From AC-32 sp963719275 (lineage in GTDB: Bacteria > Actinomycetota > Thermoleophilia > Gaiellales > Gaiellaceae), in the NCBI GenBank assembly GCA_963719275.1, contig CAVRBT010000009.1, positions 1 through 64,000 on the forward strand: a stretch of DNA of 64,000 nt. The letters are read 5' to 3'. A program made the position numbers and the translations under genes. How positions within the stretch are numbered: position 1 is the stretch's first letter; the number at the start of each line of letters is the position of its first letter. Below, piece by piece: positions 51,964 to 60,171 of the stretch. A model generated the notes under the pieces. The model was not told where the DNA came from. It made no database searches and worked only from the letters and a program-made list of their open reading frames with translations.

Positions 51964-52873
51964 CCTCGACGCGCTGCGCCTCCGGCCTGGTGTCATGGCC
52001 TTCGAGCGCCAGCACCTCGCGCAGCGCACGGATCGAGACCTCGAGCTGGTCCAGCGTCGGCTCACGGGTCGTCAGACGCTGGAGCCACAGCCCGGGCGCG
52101 AGCAGCGTCATCAGGACGCGGTTGTCCGTGTGCTTGCCCGCGAAGCGGATCAGCTCGTAGGCGATCCCGGCGATCACGGGCAGCAGCAGGATCCGCGACG
52201 CGATCAGCCAGTACCAGACGGGACGCCCGAAGAACGCGAACACGAAGATCGCGATCACCATCACCCAGAGCAGGAACGCGGTGCCGCAGCGAGGGTGGAT
52301 CAGGCTGTAGCGCTGGACGACCTGCGGCGTCAACTCCTCGCCGGCCTCGTAGGCGTTGATCGCCTTGTGCTCGGCAGCGTGGTACTGGAAGACGCGGCGC
52401 AGATCGGGCAGCAGCGAGATCAGCACGAGGTACGCGATGAAGAGGGACACGCGGATGAGGCCCTCGACGATCACGAACGAGCCAGTGGTGTCGATCGGAA
52501 GCCAGTTCGTGATCAGCGCCGGCGTCACCTTGAAGAGCAGCACCGCGAACGCGATCGCGATCGCGAACGCGAAGAAGATCGCGCCGCGCGAGAGCTCGGT
52601 CTCGATCTCCTCGGCCTCGGCCCCCTCCTCCTGAGCGGCGTACTGGGCGGAGATCGAAAGCGCCCGGAAGCCGATCGCGAGCGACTCCCCCAGCGCGATC
52701 ACGCCGCGCACGACCGGGAGCCGGAAGAACCAGTGCCGCTTCATCACGGACTCGATCGGGCGGCAGACCTCGGCGATCTGACCGTTCGGCTTTCGGACTG
52801 CGACGGCCCAGTTCGAGGGGCCGCGCATCATCACGCCCTCGAGGACCGCTTGCCCACCGATCGGCTGACTCAT
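51953..52873 (-). CDS. DUF1385 (YqhQ) membrane protein
   Basis: 306 residues with the family start QPIGGQAVLEGVMMRGPSNWAVAVR, the EYHAAEHKAINAYEAGEELT motif (seen as FQYHAAEHKAINAYE) and RYSLIHPRCGTAFLLWVMVIAIFVF. Conserved His/Glu/Cys residues suggest a metal-dependent membrane enzyme, of unknown reaction. ATG 52873 is chosen; the upstream extension translates the family A repeat next to it. No Shine-Dalgarno is visible because the repeat abuts the start. Confidence 0.85.
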   Translation of the reverse strand: MSQPIGGQAVLEGVMMRGPSNWAVAVRKPNGQIAEVCRPIESVMKRHWFFRLPVVRGVIALGESLAIGFRALSISAQYAAQEEGAEAEEIETELSRGAIFFAFAIAIAFAVLLFKVTPALITNWLPIDTTGSFVIVEGLIRVSLFIAYLVLISLLPDLRRVFQYHAAEHKAINAYEAGEELTPQVVQRYSLIHPRCGTAFLLWVMVIAIFVFAFFGRPVWYWLIASRILLLPVIAGIAYELIRFAGKHTDNRVLMTLLAPGLWLQRLTTREPTLDQLEVSIRALREVLALEGHDTRPEAQRVEVMA

Positions 52874-52879
52874 CGGCCG

Positions 52880-52941
52880 AAGGCGTTCGCTTGCGACGCC
52901 GACCAAAGAGGCCGTGCCGGCTTTGCCAGCGCGGCCGCCTG
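52880..52941. repeat. family A two-hairpin repeat upstream of the DUF1385 gene
   Basis: Inverted orientation: AGGCGTTCGCTTGCGACGCCGACCAAAGAGGCCGTGCCGGCTTTGCCAGCGCGGCC, almost identical to the unit at 18014 upstream of ahcY. It ends 7 bases before the start codon on the minus strand and separates it from rpmE. Confidence 0.88.
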
Positions 52942-52993
52942 CCGCGCCCTCTTGGATGCAGAGCGGATCATCTCGCGTCCTGCCGCGACGCCG

Positions 52994-53203
52994 TTAGCGG
53001 CGGCCGGCCTTCTCCAGGCGGCGCTGGAAGCGCTCCACGCGGCCGCCACTGTCCATCAGCTTCTGCTTGCCCGTGTAGAACGGGTGGCAGTTCGAGCACA
53101 CCTCGACGTGCAGCTCGGGCTTGGTCGAGCGCGTCTGGAACTCGTTGCCGCAGGCGCAGCGAACGGTCGCGAGGACGTACTCGGGATGGATGTCGGCCTT
53201 CAT
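52994..53203 (-). CDS. rpmE: 50S ribosomal protein L31, zinc-binding type
   Basis: 69 residues: MKADIHPEYVLATVRCACGNEFQTRS with C16 and C18, then CSNCHPFYTGKQKLMDSGGRVERF with C36 and C39, the four zinc ligands of the C+ form. ATG 53203 overlaps the dehydratase stop (ATGA). The C+ form acts as a zinc store, and a zinc-free paralogue may exist elsewhere. Confidence 0.97.
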   Translation of the reverse strand: MKADIHPEYVLATVRCACGNEFQTRSTKPELHVEVCSNCHPFYTGKQKLMDSGGRVERFQRRLEKAGRR

Positions 53204-54147
53204 CGTCCGGCCAGGATAGCAACGGCGGTCTCCGTCGCCACGTTCCCGCCCGAGACAACCGCGACCACCGTTTCCCCCTGCTCCAGGAGCACCTTTCCGG
53301 CCAGGAGCGCCGCGGTGGACGCGGCCCCGGCGGGCTCGCACGCGAGCTTCGCACGCATGTACAGGAACCGCATCGCCTCCCCGAGCTCCGTCTCCGTGAC
53401 CAGCACGACGCCCTCCACGCGCTCCCGCACGACCTCCAGCGCGACGGTTCCCGCGAACGGCGCCCCGAGCCCGTCGGCGATCGAGCTCGGCGAGACCGGG
53501 ACTGGCTTTCCGGCCTCGAGCGCGGCGTGCATCGCCGGCGAGCGCTCGGGCTCGACGCCGATCACGCGCGCGCGTCCCGCGACGGCGGTGGCGATCCCCG
53601 AGATGAGGCCGCCGCCGCCGACCGGAACGAGGACCACGTCGGCCTGCGGCACGTCTTCGAGGAGCTCGAGCCCGACCGTCCCCTGCCCCGCGATCGTGCG
53701 CGGGTGATCGAAGGGATGGACAAGCGTGCGGCCCGTCTGCTCGACCAGCTCGTCGAGCCGCGCGAACGCCTCCGTCGGGTCGCTTGCCTCGAGGTCGACC
53801 TCGGCTCCGTAGCCGCGTGTCGCGGCGATCTTCGCCTCGCTGGCACCCTGCCACATCACCAGCAGCGCATCGATCCCTTCCGCCGCCGCGCCCCAGGCGA
53901 GTGCCTGCGCGTGGTTGCCGGCCGAGATACCGATCACGCCTCGCCGCCGCTCTTCGGCGGTGAGCGCGGCGAGGTTCGTCAGCACCCCGCGCGGCTTGAA
54001 CGACCCCGTCTTCTGGAAGAGTTCTGCCTTGAGGAAGGTCCGGGCGCCGGTCAGCTCGCTCAGCGTCGCGGAGGGGAACGTCGGGGTGCGGTGGAGCCGG
54101 CCGCCGATCGCCTCGCGAGCCGCCTCGACGTCTGCGGGCTCGACCAC
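53200..54147 (-). CDS. threonine/serine dehydratase (PLP type II)
   Basis: A 315-residue fold-type II PLP enzyme. The PLP lysine is in KTGSFKPRGVLTNL, the phosphate loop is VPVGGGGLISGI, and SAGNHAQALAWGA is the Asn loop. It is short and without an ACT regulatory domain, so it is the catabolic form (threonine ammonia-lyase) or a serine/threonine racemase relative. GTG 54147 overlaps the ETF-QO stop (TAGTG). Confidence 0.9.
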   Translation of the reverse strand: MVEPADVEAAREAIGGRLHRTPTFPSATLSELTGARTFLKAELFQKTGSFKPRGVLTNLAALTAEERRRGVIGISAGNHAQALAWGAAAEGIDALLVMWQGASEAKIAATRGYGAEVDLEASDPTEAFARLDELVEQTGRTLVHPFDHPRTIAGQGTVGLELLEDVPQADVVLVPVGGGGLISGIATAVAGRARVIGVEPERSPAMHAALEAGKPVPVSPSSIADGLGAPFAGTVALEVVRERVEGVVLVTETELGEAMRFLYMRAKLACEPAGAASTAALLAGKVLLEQGETVVAVVSGGNVATETAVAILAGR

Positions 54148-55838
54148 TACGTCAGCTTGTAGTCCGGCCCGGCGCCGCCCTCGGGCGGGGTCAGGCGGCC
54201 GCCTTTCGCGGTGATCGCGCCGCACTGGACGCAGTTCGACGGCGTGATGTCGACGTGCACGTCCTCGTCGCCCGCCTCCTCGCCGACCTCGTACACCGCG
54301 GCCGGGCACAGGCGCGTCCACAGCTCGGCCACCTCCTGCGGCACGCGGTCCCGAACCCGGATGTGGTTCGGCGCGTCGTCGCGCGTCGCGTTGCCGGAGA
54401 GGAAGACCGACGAGAGCTTGTCGAAGGTGAGCTTGCCGTCGGGCGCCGGGTAGCTCTTGGCTCGTTCGGTGCGGATCAGCTCCTGGTCGGCATCCGGCTC
54501 CGTCCGCGCGTCCCCCGGCGGGAAGTGTCCACGGGTCGCCGTCATTGCACCGGCCATCGCGCCGCCGAGCCAGAAGCCGCGTCCGAAGGCCTGGCGCATG
54601 TTCCGCACCTGCCTCAGGTCGCTCCAGACGAAGCTCTCCTGCAGCGACTCGTCGTAGCCGGCCAGCGCCCCGCGGCGCCCGACGGCCTCGCCCGGCTGCA
54701 GCGCCGCGAACGCCGCCTCCGCCGCGAGCCGGCCGGATTCGACCGCGTAGTGAATTCCCTTCAGCGCCGGCACGTTGACGAGCCCCGCGGCGTCGCCGCA
54801 GAGCAGCAGCCCGGGCGCGTGCAGCTGCCTCGGCAGCGAGACAAAGCCGCCCTCCGGGATCGTCTTGGCGCCCCATCCCACCCGCTCGCCGCCGTCGAGC
54901 AGCTTGCGCAGCAGCGGGTGTGTCTTCAGCTCCTGCAGGACGTCGTGGACGGAGAGCTCGGCGTCGCGGTAGTCGAGCCCGACGACCATCCCGACGGTGA
55001 CCATGTCCTCGTCCATCGGATAGACGAAGGAGCCGCCGAACTCGCGGTACTTCCGACCGCCCCGCAGCGGCCAGCCCATCGTGTGGATCACGCGGTCGAG
55101 CGGCTTCGCGACCTTCCAGACCTCCTTGACGCCGAGTGCCCAGACCTGCGGGTTGTCGCCTTGCAGCCCGAAATGGTCGAGCGCAACGCCAGTGAGGTGG
55201 CCCTGCGTCCCCTCTGCGAGCACTGTCACCCGTGCGTGGACGTCCGAGCCGGGCTCGAAGTTGCCGAGCTCTTCGCCGCCCCGCCCGCGGCCGCGGTCGC
55301 CCGTCCGCACGCCGCGCACGCGGCCGTCGACGAGCAGCGCATGGCCGGTCGTCTCCGGCAGGATCGTCGCCCCAGCCTCCTCCGCCTGCTCGGCCAGCCA
55401 GCGGCCGAGCTGCGAAAGGGACGCGACGTAGTTGCCGCTGTTGTGCATCGTCGGCGGCGTCGGAATGCGCAGCGCGCGATTCGGCGTGAGGTAGTAGACC
55501 GACTCGTGCTCGACGCGGCCGGAAAACGGCATGTCGCTCGTGCGAACCCTCCCCTTGAAGAGGCTCCGCAGCGACCGCGGGTTGACGACCGCACCGGAGA
55601 GCAGGTGCGAGCCGGGTTGCCTCCCTTTCTCCAGCACCGCCACCGGCACGTCGCCGAGCCGCTCCGCCAGCTCGGGCGCGTCCTCCAGCAGCTGCCCGAG
55701 CCTGATCGCGCACGCGAGCCCCGCCGGCCCGGCGCCGACGATCAGGACGCCGACCTCGATCTCGGGCTCGCCGGGTGCAATGACGAACTCGTTCGGGTCG
55801 AAGGGAGGAGGGAACTCCGATGGGCGCAGCGGTGTCAC
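54147..55838 (-). CDS. electron transfer flavoprotein-quinone oxidoreductase with an atypical iron-sulfur motif
   Basis: A 563-residue enzyme passing electrons from ETF to quinone. FAD binding is VGVLIVGAGPAGLACAIRLGQL and LLLCGDAAGLVNVPALKGIHYAVESG. The C-terminal 4Fe-4S segment is normally C-P-A..N-C-V-x-C-x-x-C. Here LCPAAVYE, SNCVQCGAI gives three cysteines, and the fourth position is Ile (ATC codon, verified in the DNA). It may bind a 3Fe-4S cluster or use another ligand. It stands with etfA-etfB, 50 bases upstream. Confidence 0.9.
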   Translation of the reverse strand: MTPLRPSEFPPPFDPNEFVIAPGEPEIEVGVLIVGAGPAGLACAIRLGQLLEDAPELAERLGDVPVAVLEKGRQPGSHLLSGAVVNPRSLRSLFKGRVRTSDMPFSGRVEHESVYYLTPNRALRIPTPPTMHNSGNYVASLSQLGRWLAEQAEEAGATILPETTGHALLVDGRVRGVRTGDRGRGRGGEELGNFEPGSDVHARVTVLAEGTQGHLTGVALDHFGLQGDNPQVWALGVKEVWKVAKPLDRVIHTMGWPLRGGRKYREFGGSFVYPMDEDMVTVGMVVGLDYRDAELSVHDVLQELKTHPLLRKLLDGGERVGWGAKTIPEGGFVSLPRQLHAPGLLLCGDAAGLVNVPALKGIHYAVESGRLAAEAAFAALQPGEAVGRRGALAGYDESLQESFVWSDLRQVRNMRQAFGRGFWLGGAMAGAMTATRGHFPPGDARTEPDADQELIRTERAKSYPAPDGKLTFDKLSSVFLSGNATRDDAPNHIRVRDRVPQEVAELWTRLCPAAVYEVGEEAGDEDVHVDITPSNCVQCGAITAKGGRLTPPEGGAGPDYKLT

Positions 55839-55887
55839 TGGCTCACCGGCACGAGCCGAGTGCGTGATCCCAGAACGCGTAGCGTAC

Positions 55888-56850
55888 TCACGCTGCCTTG
55901 CGCGCTCGGACGAGCTCGGTCAGCTTCGGCACGATCTCGTGCAGGTCGCCGACGACCCCGAGGTCGGCGTACTCGAAGATCGGCGCGTTCGAGTCCTTGT
56001 TGATCGCGACGATCAACCCGGAGCTCTGCATGCCGACCTTGTGCTGGATCGCGCCCGAGATGCCGACGGCGACGTAGAGCTTCGGCGAGACCGTCTTGCC
56101 CGTTTGCCCAACCTGTGTGGAGTACGGGTACCAGCCTGCGTCGACGACCGCGCGCGTCGCCGCGACCGCGCCGCCGAGCGCCTTAGCCAGCTCCTCGACG
56201 AGCCCGAAGTTGTCGGGGCCACCGAGGCCGCGCCCGGCCGCGACGATCACGTCCGCGTCCTCGATCGACGGGCCCTCGCTCTCCTCGTGCGCCTGCTCGA
56301 CCATCGTCGCGGCGAGCGAGAAGTCCTGGAAGCGCGACTCGAAGGGCGCGACCTCGGCGCTGCCGCCGGCCTCCTTGGGCTCGAAGGTGCCGGAGCGGAA
56401 CAGCGCGAGGCGCGGCTCGGAACTCCAGCCCACATCGACGTAGACGGAGTCGCCGAGCGCCGGACGCTTGCCCACGAGCTTCCCGTCCTCGACCGCGAGA
56501 TCGGTGAGGTCGTAGTTCAGGCCCGCGTCGAGACGCGCGGCGAGGGCGGCGGCGACGTCCGCGGTGAGCACGGTCGATGCGAACAGCACCGCGTCGAACT
56601 GCTGCTCGCCCAGCAAGGTCTCGAGCGCGTCCACCCGCGGCTGCGGCAGCGGCTTGTCGAGCAGCACGTCGTCGTCGACGTGCACGCGCTGGGCGCCGTA
56701 CTTCCCGGCCTCCGCCGCGAGTTCGTTCACCTCGGACCCCAGCAGCACGGCCTCGACGTCGCCGCCGAGCGACGCCGCCTTGGAGAGAGCGCCGAGCGCG
56801 TCCTTCTGCAACTTGCCCTCGTGGTGCTCGAGGAAAACCAGAAATCTCAC
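55888..56850 (-). CDS. etfA: electron transfer flavoprotein alpha subunit
   Basis: 320 residues. The C-terminal FAD-binding domain carries VIVAAGRGLGGPDNF, AATRAVVDAGWYPYSTQVGQTGKTVSPKLYVAVGISGAIQHKVGM and the C-terminal ANKDSNAPIFEYADLGVVGDLHEIVPKL-like segment (seen as INKDSNAPIFEYADLG). It accepts electrons from acyl-CoA dehydrogenases. The start GTG 56850 overlaps the etfB stop. Confidence 0.97.
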   Translation of the reverse strand: MRFLVFLEHHEGKLQKDALGALSKAASLGGDVEAVLLGSEVNELAAEAGKYGAQRVHVDDDVLLDKPLPQPRVDALETLLGEQQFDAVLFASTVLTADVAAALAARLDAGLNYDLTDLAVEDGKLVGKRPALGDSVYVDVGWSSEPRLALFRSGTFEPKEAGGSAEVAPFESRFQDFSLAATMVEQAHEESEGPSIEDADVIVAAGRGLGGPDNFGLVEELAKALGGAVAATRAVVDAGWYPYSTQVGQTGKTVSPKLYVAVGISGAIQHKVGMQSSGLIVAINKDSNAPIFEYADLGVVGDLHEIVPKLTELVRARKAA

Positions 56851-57626
56851 AGCGCTTTTCGCTCCTGCAGGAAGTCCACGATCTTCTCGGCGGCCGAGCC
56901 GTCGTCTTCGATCTTCACCGTGTCGCCGCGCGGCGGGGGGTCGTTCAGTGCCTCGACGGTCGTGCGCGATCCTGCTTCCCCCGCCTCTTTCGCGCCCACA
57001 TCGAGATCTGCGAGCGAGACCGTCTCCTGCGGCTTCTTTTTCGCGCCCATGATCCCCTTCAGCGAGGGGTAGCGCGGCTCGTTGATCGCGTCCGAGACGG
57101 CGACCACGGCCGGCAGCGGCGCGTCGATCACGTCGTAGCCGTACTCCGTCTGGCGCTTCCCGCGCACCGTTCCGTCCTCCAGCGAAAGCTCGGCAACCTG
57201 CGAGATCAGCGGCCGTTGGAGCCGCTCGGCGACCGCGGCCCAGAGCACCGCACCGTCGGCGTCGTTCGCCTGCTGGCCGAATAGCACGAGGTCGGGGCTC
57301 TCGCGCTCGAGCGCAGCCGCGAGCACGCGGCTCGTGGCGACGAGGTCGGAACCAGCCGCCGCCTCGTCCGCGACCAGCACGATCCGGTCGGCGCCCATCG
57401 CGAGCGCCCGCCGCATCGCCTCCAGCGCGCGCTCCGGGCCGAGCGACACGATCACCACCTCGCCGTCGCCGTCGGCCTCCTTCAGGCGCAGTGCCTCCTC
57501 GACCGCGTTCACGTCGAAGGAGTTCAGCGCACCCTCGCCGGAGCGGTCGAGCCGCTTCGTCTGGGGGTCGATCCGGCGCGCGGCCGTCGACTCCGGAACG
57601 TACTTCGCGCAGACGGCGATCTTCAT
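56847..57626 (-). CDS. etfB: electron transfer flavoprotein beta subunit
   Basis: 259 residues: MKIAVCAKYVPESTAARRID, LNSFDVNAVEEALRLKE, VATSRVLAAALERESPDLVLFGQQANDADGAVLWAAVAERLQ and EPRYPSLKGIMGAKKKPQ, all ETF beta family. Binds AMP rather than FAD by analogy. ATG 57626; divergent from the M23 peptidase gene 85 bases away. Confidence 0.97.
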   Translation of the reverse strand: MKIAVCAKYVPESTAARRIDPQTKRLDRSGEGALNSFDVNAVEEALRLKEADGDGEVVIVSLGPERALEAMRRALAMGADRIVLVADEAAAGSDLVATSRVLAAALERESPDLVLFGQQANDADGAVLWAAVAERLQRPLISQVAELSLEDGTVRGKRQTEYGYDVIDAPLPAVVAVSDAINEPRYPSLKGIMGAKKKPQETVSLADLDVGAKEAGEAGSRTTVEALNDPPPRGDTVKIEDDGSAAEKIVDFLQERKAL

Positions 57627-57711
57627 GCCGCGCGGGACTCTACCGAGGGGCCGCGAGGGTCTCTACGGAGGCACTCTGGTAGCCTCCGGCCCTTCGAGCA
57701 CGACCGGACCC

Positions 57712-58611
57712 ATGCCCAGCCGCCGGACGACAGCCCGAGGATTTGCTCTTCTCGCTCTTCTCCTCCTAGCCCTCACGGCCGGGGCGAGCGCGGCACCGCC
57801 GAAGAAGATCGTTTTTCCGGTGCTCGGCACCGTGAGCTACTACGACGACTTCGGCGAGGCTCGTGCGGGCGGCGCGCACCAGGGGATCGACATCGTCGCG
57901 CCGAAGCGCAGCCTCGCGCTCGCGGCCGAGGCCGGGAAGGTCGAGTTCTGGAGCCGCTCCGCGACCGCCGGCTGCATGCTCTATCTCCACGGCCAGAGCG
58001 GCGCCGACTACTACTACATCCACCTCAACAACGACCGGACGCTGAAGAACGACAACCGCGGCAAGTGCATCGCGGGGACGGCGTACGCGAAGGGGCTCAA
58101 GGACGGGGCGAAGGTCGTGGCCGGCCAGGTAATCGGCTACGTGGGCGACTCGGGCGACGCGAACGGGATCCACTCGCACCTGCACTTCGAGCTCCACCCC
58201 GGCCGCAAGCGCGCGGTCGACCCCTACTCGTGGCTCCAGAAGGCGAACCGCCTGCTCTTCGCGGCGCCTCGCGGGATGCCGTTCACGCTCGATCTGCGCG
58301 GGACGGTCGTTGAGGTGAGCGACGACGGCAGCCTGCAGATGCGGCTGACCGCCGTCAGCGCCTGGCCGATGCGGCAGCAGCAGGCGAAGCTCAAGCGGCG
58401 GCTGCTGGTGACCGTTTCCGCCGACGCGGCTGTCCAGCGGGTCCCGCGGATCGGCGCACCGGGCACGCCGGTCGAGCTGTCGACGGCGAAGACCGGCCAG
58501 CAGGTCGACGTCTGGACGGCGACTGCGCCGACGACGCTTCGGGCCCAGCGCGGCGACGACAACATGCTGAGCGCGTCGCTCGTGTCGCTCGTCGTTCCTA
58601 GCCCCCGGTAA
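57712..58611 (+). CDS. secreted M23 (LytM-type) metallopeptidase
   Basis: A 299-residue protein with a signal peptide (RRTTARGFALLALLLLALTAGASA). The LytM domain has the zinc motifs GAHQGIDIVAP (HxxxD) and HSHLHFEL (HxH), so it should cleave peptidoglycan peptides. Two pairs of cysteines (GCMLY, GKCIAG) may form a disulfide. A C-terminal region of about 120 residues follows. Its last residues and TAA come from a copy of the enoyl-CoA hydratase tail, part of the repeat block. Confidence 0.9.
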   Translation: MPSRRTTARGFALLALLLLALTAGASAAPPKKIVFPVLGTVSYYDDFGEARAGGAHQGIDIVAPKRSLALAAEAGKVEFWSRSATAGCMLYLHGQSGADYYYIHLNNDRTLKNDNRGKCIAGTAYAKGLKDGAKVVAGQVIGYVGDSGDANGIHSHLHFELHPGRKRAVDPYSWLQKANRLLFAAPRGMPFTLDLRGTVVEVSDDGSLQMRLTAVSAWPMRQQQAKLKRRLLVTVSADAAVQRVPRIGAPGTPVELSTAKTGQQVDVWTATAPTTLRAQRGDDNMLSASLVSLVVPSPR

Positions 58612-58850
58612 AGCGCGGCTCGCGCTTCTCGCTGAGGCATCGCGCGGGACGCCGTTGGAGGCCATGCTGGCTTGCGGGCGTGGCCGTCTGACGCGCCGTT
58701 GCCGTGTCAGCGACCGGTGAAGCGCGGGGTCCGCTTCTCGCTGAGGCATCGCTGGCGATGCCGTTTAGAGGCCATGCCGGCTTGCCGGCGTGGCCGTCCG
58801 ACGCGCTTTGCCGTGTCAGCAACCGGTGAAGCGAGGGGCCCGTTTCTCGG
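58605..58850. repeat. tandem block of enoyl-CoA hydratase 3'-end copies and family A units
   Basis: Read on the minus strand, the hydratase tail (FSEKRAPRFTGC and stop) is followed by a family A unit (58802-58744), a second tail copy (LSEKRTPRFTGR and stop), another family A unit (58692-58635) and a third tail copy (LSEKREPRFTGG and stop). The repeat period is 109 bp (CTGAGGCATCG at 58632 and 58741). The two units are degenerate but keep GTC-GACGGCC, both stems and the CTC linker. Confidence 0.85.
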
Positions 58851-59583
58851 AGAACGCGGTCATGCCTTCCTTCGCGTCCGCGGTCGCGAACAGGTCGCCG
58901 AACTCCTGCGCCTCGAGCCGGAGGTTCTCGGCGTGGTCGCCGTGCAGCACGCGGTTCAGCGCACGCTTCGCCGCCGCGAGCGCGAGCGGGCTCTTCGCCG
59001 CGAGGAGTTCCGCCGTCTCGCGCGCCTTGTCCAGCACGGGGTCATGGACAGCGCTGACGAGCCCGAGGCGCAGCGCCTCGTCCGCATCGACGAGCCGGCC
59101 CGTGAGGACCAGATCCTTGGCGACCCCGAGGCCGCAGACGCGCGCAAGCCGCTGCGTCCCGCCCCAGCCCGGGATGATCCCGAGGTTGATCTCCGGCTGG
59201 CCGAGCTTCGCGGTCGAGGCCGCGTAACGGAGGTCGCAGGCGAGGGCGAGCTCGCAGCCGCCGCCCAGCGCGAAGCCGTTGATCGCCGCGATCGCCGGCT
59301 TCGGCATCGTCTCCAGTAGCCGGGCGCTGCGGTGCCCGAGCTCGCCCCAGGCCAGCGCCTCCTCCGCACTGAGGCCGCTCATGTACTTGATGTCGGCGCC
59401 CGCCACGAACGCCTTCTCGCCCGCCCCGGTCAGGAGGACGACGCCGACAGCCGTGTCGTCCGCGAGCTCGTTCAGCCGGTCGCGCAGCTCCTCGAGGGTC
59501 GGCCGGTCGAGCGCGTTCATCGCGTCGGGCCGATCTACGGTGACGGTCGCAACCGCACCGTCGCGGTCGACCCGAACGGCTAC
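58816..59583 (-). CDS. enoyl-CoA hydratase/isomerase family protein, start codon apparently missing
   Basis: About 255 residues of crotonase fold: VDRPDAMNALDRPTLEELRD, the oxyanion-hole motifs AFVAGADIKYMSGLS and INGFALGGGCELALACDLRYAA, the catalytic region GIIPGWGGTQRLARV and the C-terminal EKRAPRFTG. Conserved homology starts near 59583 (VAVRVDRDGAVATVTVDRP), but the codon there is GTA and no ATG, GTG, TTG or CTG lies between it and the family B repeat. The first ATG inside is 59520 (MNALDRP), which would remove the first strand. The frame stays open upstream through the repeat. Confidence 0.85.
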   Translation of the reverse strand, partial: VAVRVDRDGAVATVTVDRPDAMNALDRPTLEELRDRLNELADDTAVGVVLLTGAGEKAFVAGADIKYMSGLSAEEALAWGELGHRSARLLETMPKPAIAAINGFALGGGCELALACDLRYAASTAKLGQPEINLGIIPGWGGTQRLARVCGLGVAKDLVLTGRLVDADEALRLGLVSAVHDPVLDKARETAELLAAKSPLALAAAKRALNRVLHGDHAENLRLEAQEFGDLFATADAKEGMTAFSEKRAPRFTGC

Positions 59584-59614
59584 GCCGGCACCTCCTCCGC
59601 CTCCGGCTCCGTCG

Positions 59615-59725
59615 CGCGGGGGAAACCATGTTTCCCCCGCGACCCCCCTTCTTTCTCCGACCTCGCCACGGCTCCGCCGTGGAACACGACCGGGGGAACC
59701 TCCCGATTCCCCCCTTCCTCCTCCA
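59615..59725. repeat. family B structured repeat, copy 1
   Basis: Three consecutive stems: CGCGGGGGAAAC-CAT-GTTTCCCCCGCG (59615-59641), CCACGGCTCCGCCGTGG, then GGGGGAA...TTCCCCC, followed by a C/T-rich tail CTCCTCCAC. It matches the copy at 60172 in sequence, order and orientation. It lies between the B12-binding subunit stop and the enoyl-CoA hydratase. Confidence 0.85.
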
Positions 59726-59734
59726 CGTGCCCGC

Positions 59735-60130
59735 TCAGGCGGGCACCTTCCCGCGCAGGAACTCGACGATCTCGCTGGTGGGAGCGCCCGGCGTGAACAC
59801 CGCCGCAACCCCCTGCCGCTGCAGCTCCTCCGCATCCTCGTTCGGGATCGTCCCGCCGAGCACGACGAGCACGTCCTCGGCCCCGTTCTCACGCAACCCT
59901 TCGAGGATGCGCGGCACGAGCGTCATGTGCGCGCCGGAGAGGATCGAGATTCCGACGGCGTCGGCGTCCTCCTGGATCGCGGTCTCGACGATCTGCTCCG
60001 GCGTCTGGTGCAAACCGGTGTAGATGACTTCCATGCCTGCATCTCTGAGTGCACGTGCAATGATCTTCGCCCCCCGGTCGTGCCCATCAAGTCCGGGTTT
60101 CGCTATGACGACACGGATCTTGCGCGACAT
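59735..60130 (-). CDS. methylmalonyl-CoA mutase small (B12-binding) subunit
   Basis: 131 residues: RKIRVVIAKPGLDGHDRGAKII with the DxHxxG lower-ligand motif (His17), VIYTGLHQTPEQIVETAIQEDADAVGISILSGAHMTL and VLVVLGGTIPNEDAEEL. This is the stand-alone cobalamin domain that completes the mutase encoded at 61721-63388. ATG 60130 starts family homology; the longer frame upstream is a translation of family B copy 2. A hairpin GTGCCCGC/GCGGGCAC covers its last codons and stop. Confidence 0.93.
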   Translation of the reverse strand: MSRKIRVVIAKPGLDGHDRGAKIIARALRDAGMEVIYTGLHQTPEQIVETAIQEDADAVGISILSGAHMTLVPRILEGLRENGAEDVLVVLGGTIPNEDAEELQRQGVAAVFTPGAPTSEIVEFLRGKVPA

Positions 60131-60171
60131 GGGAACGAGTATATGAGCGTCACGAATCTCAGATTCGCTCC

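Noticed and set aside
53200..55713. A single large protein spanning threonine dehydratase and the ETF-QO region
   Set aside because: The upstream two thirds of that frame are a low-complexity shadow of the ETF-QO gene; homology begins at the GTG overlapping the ETF-QO stop.
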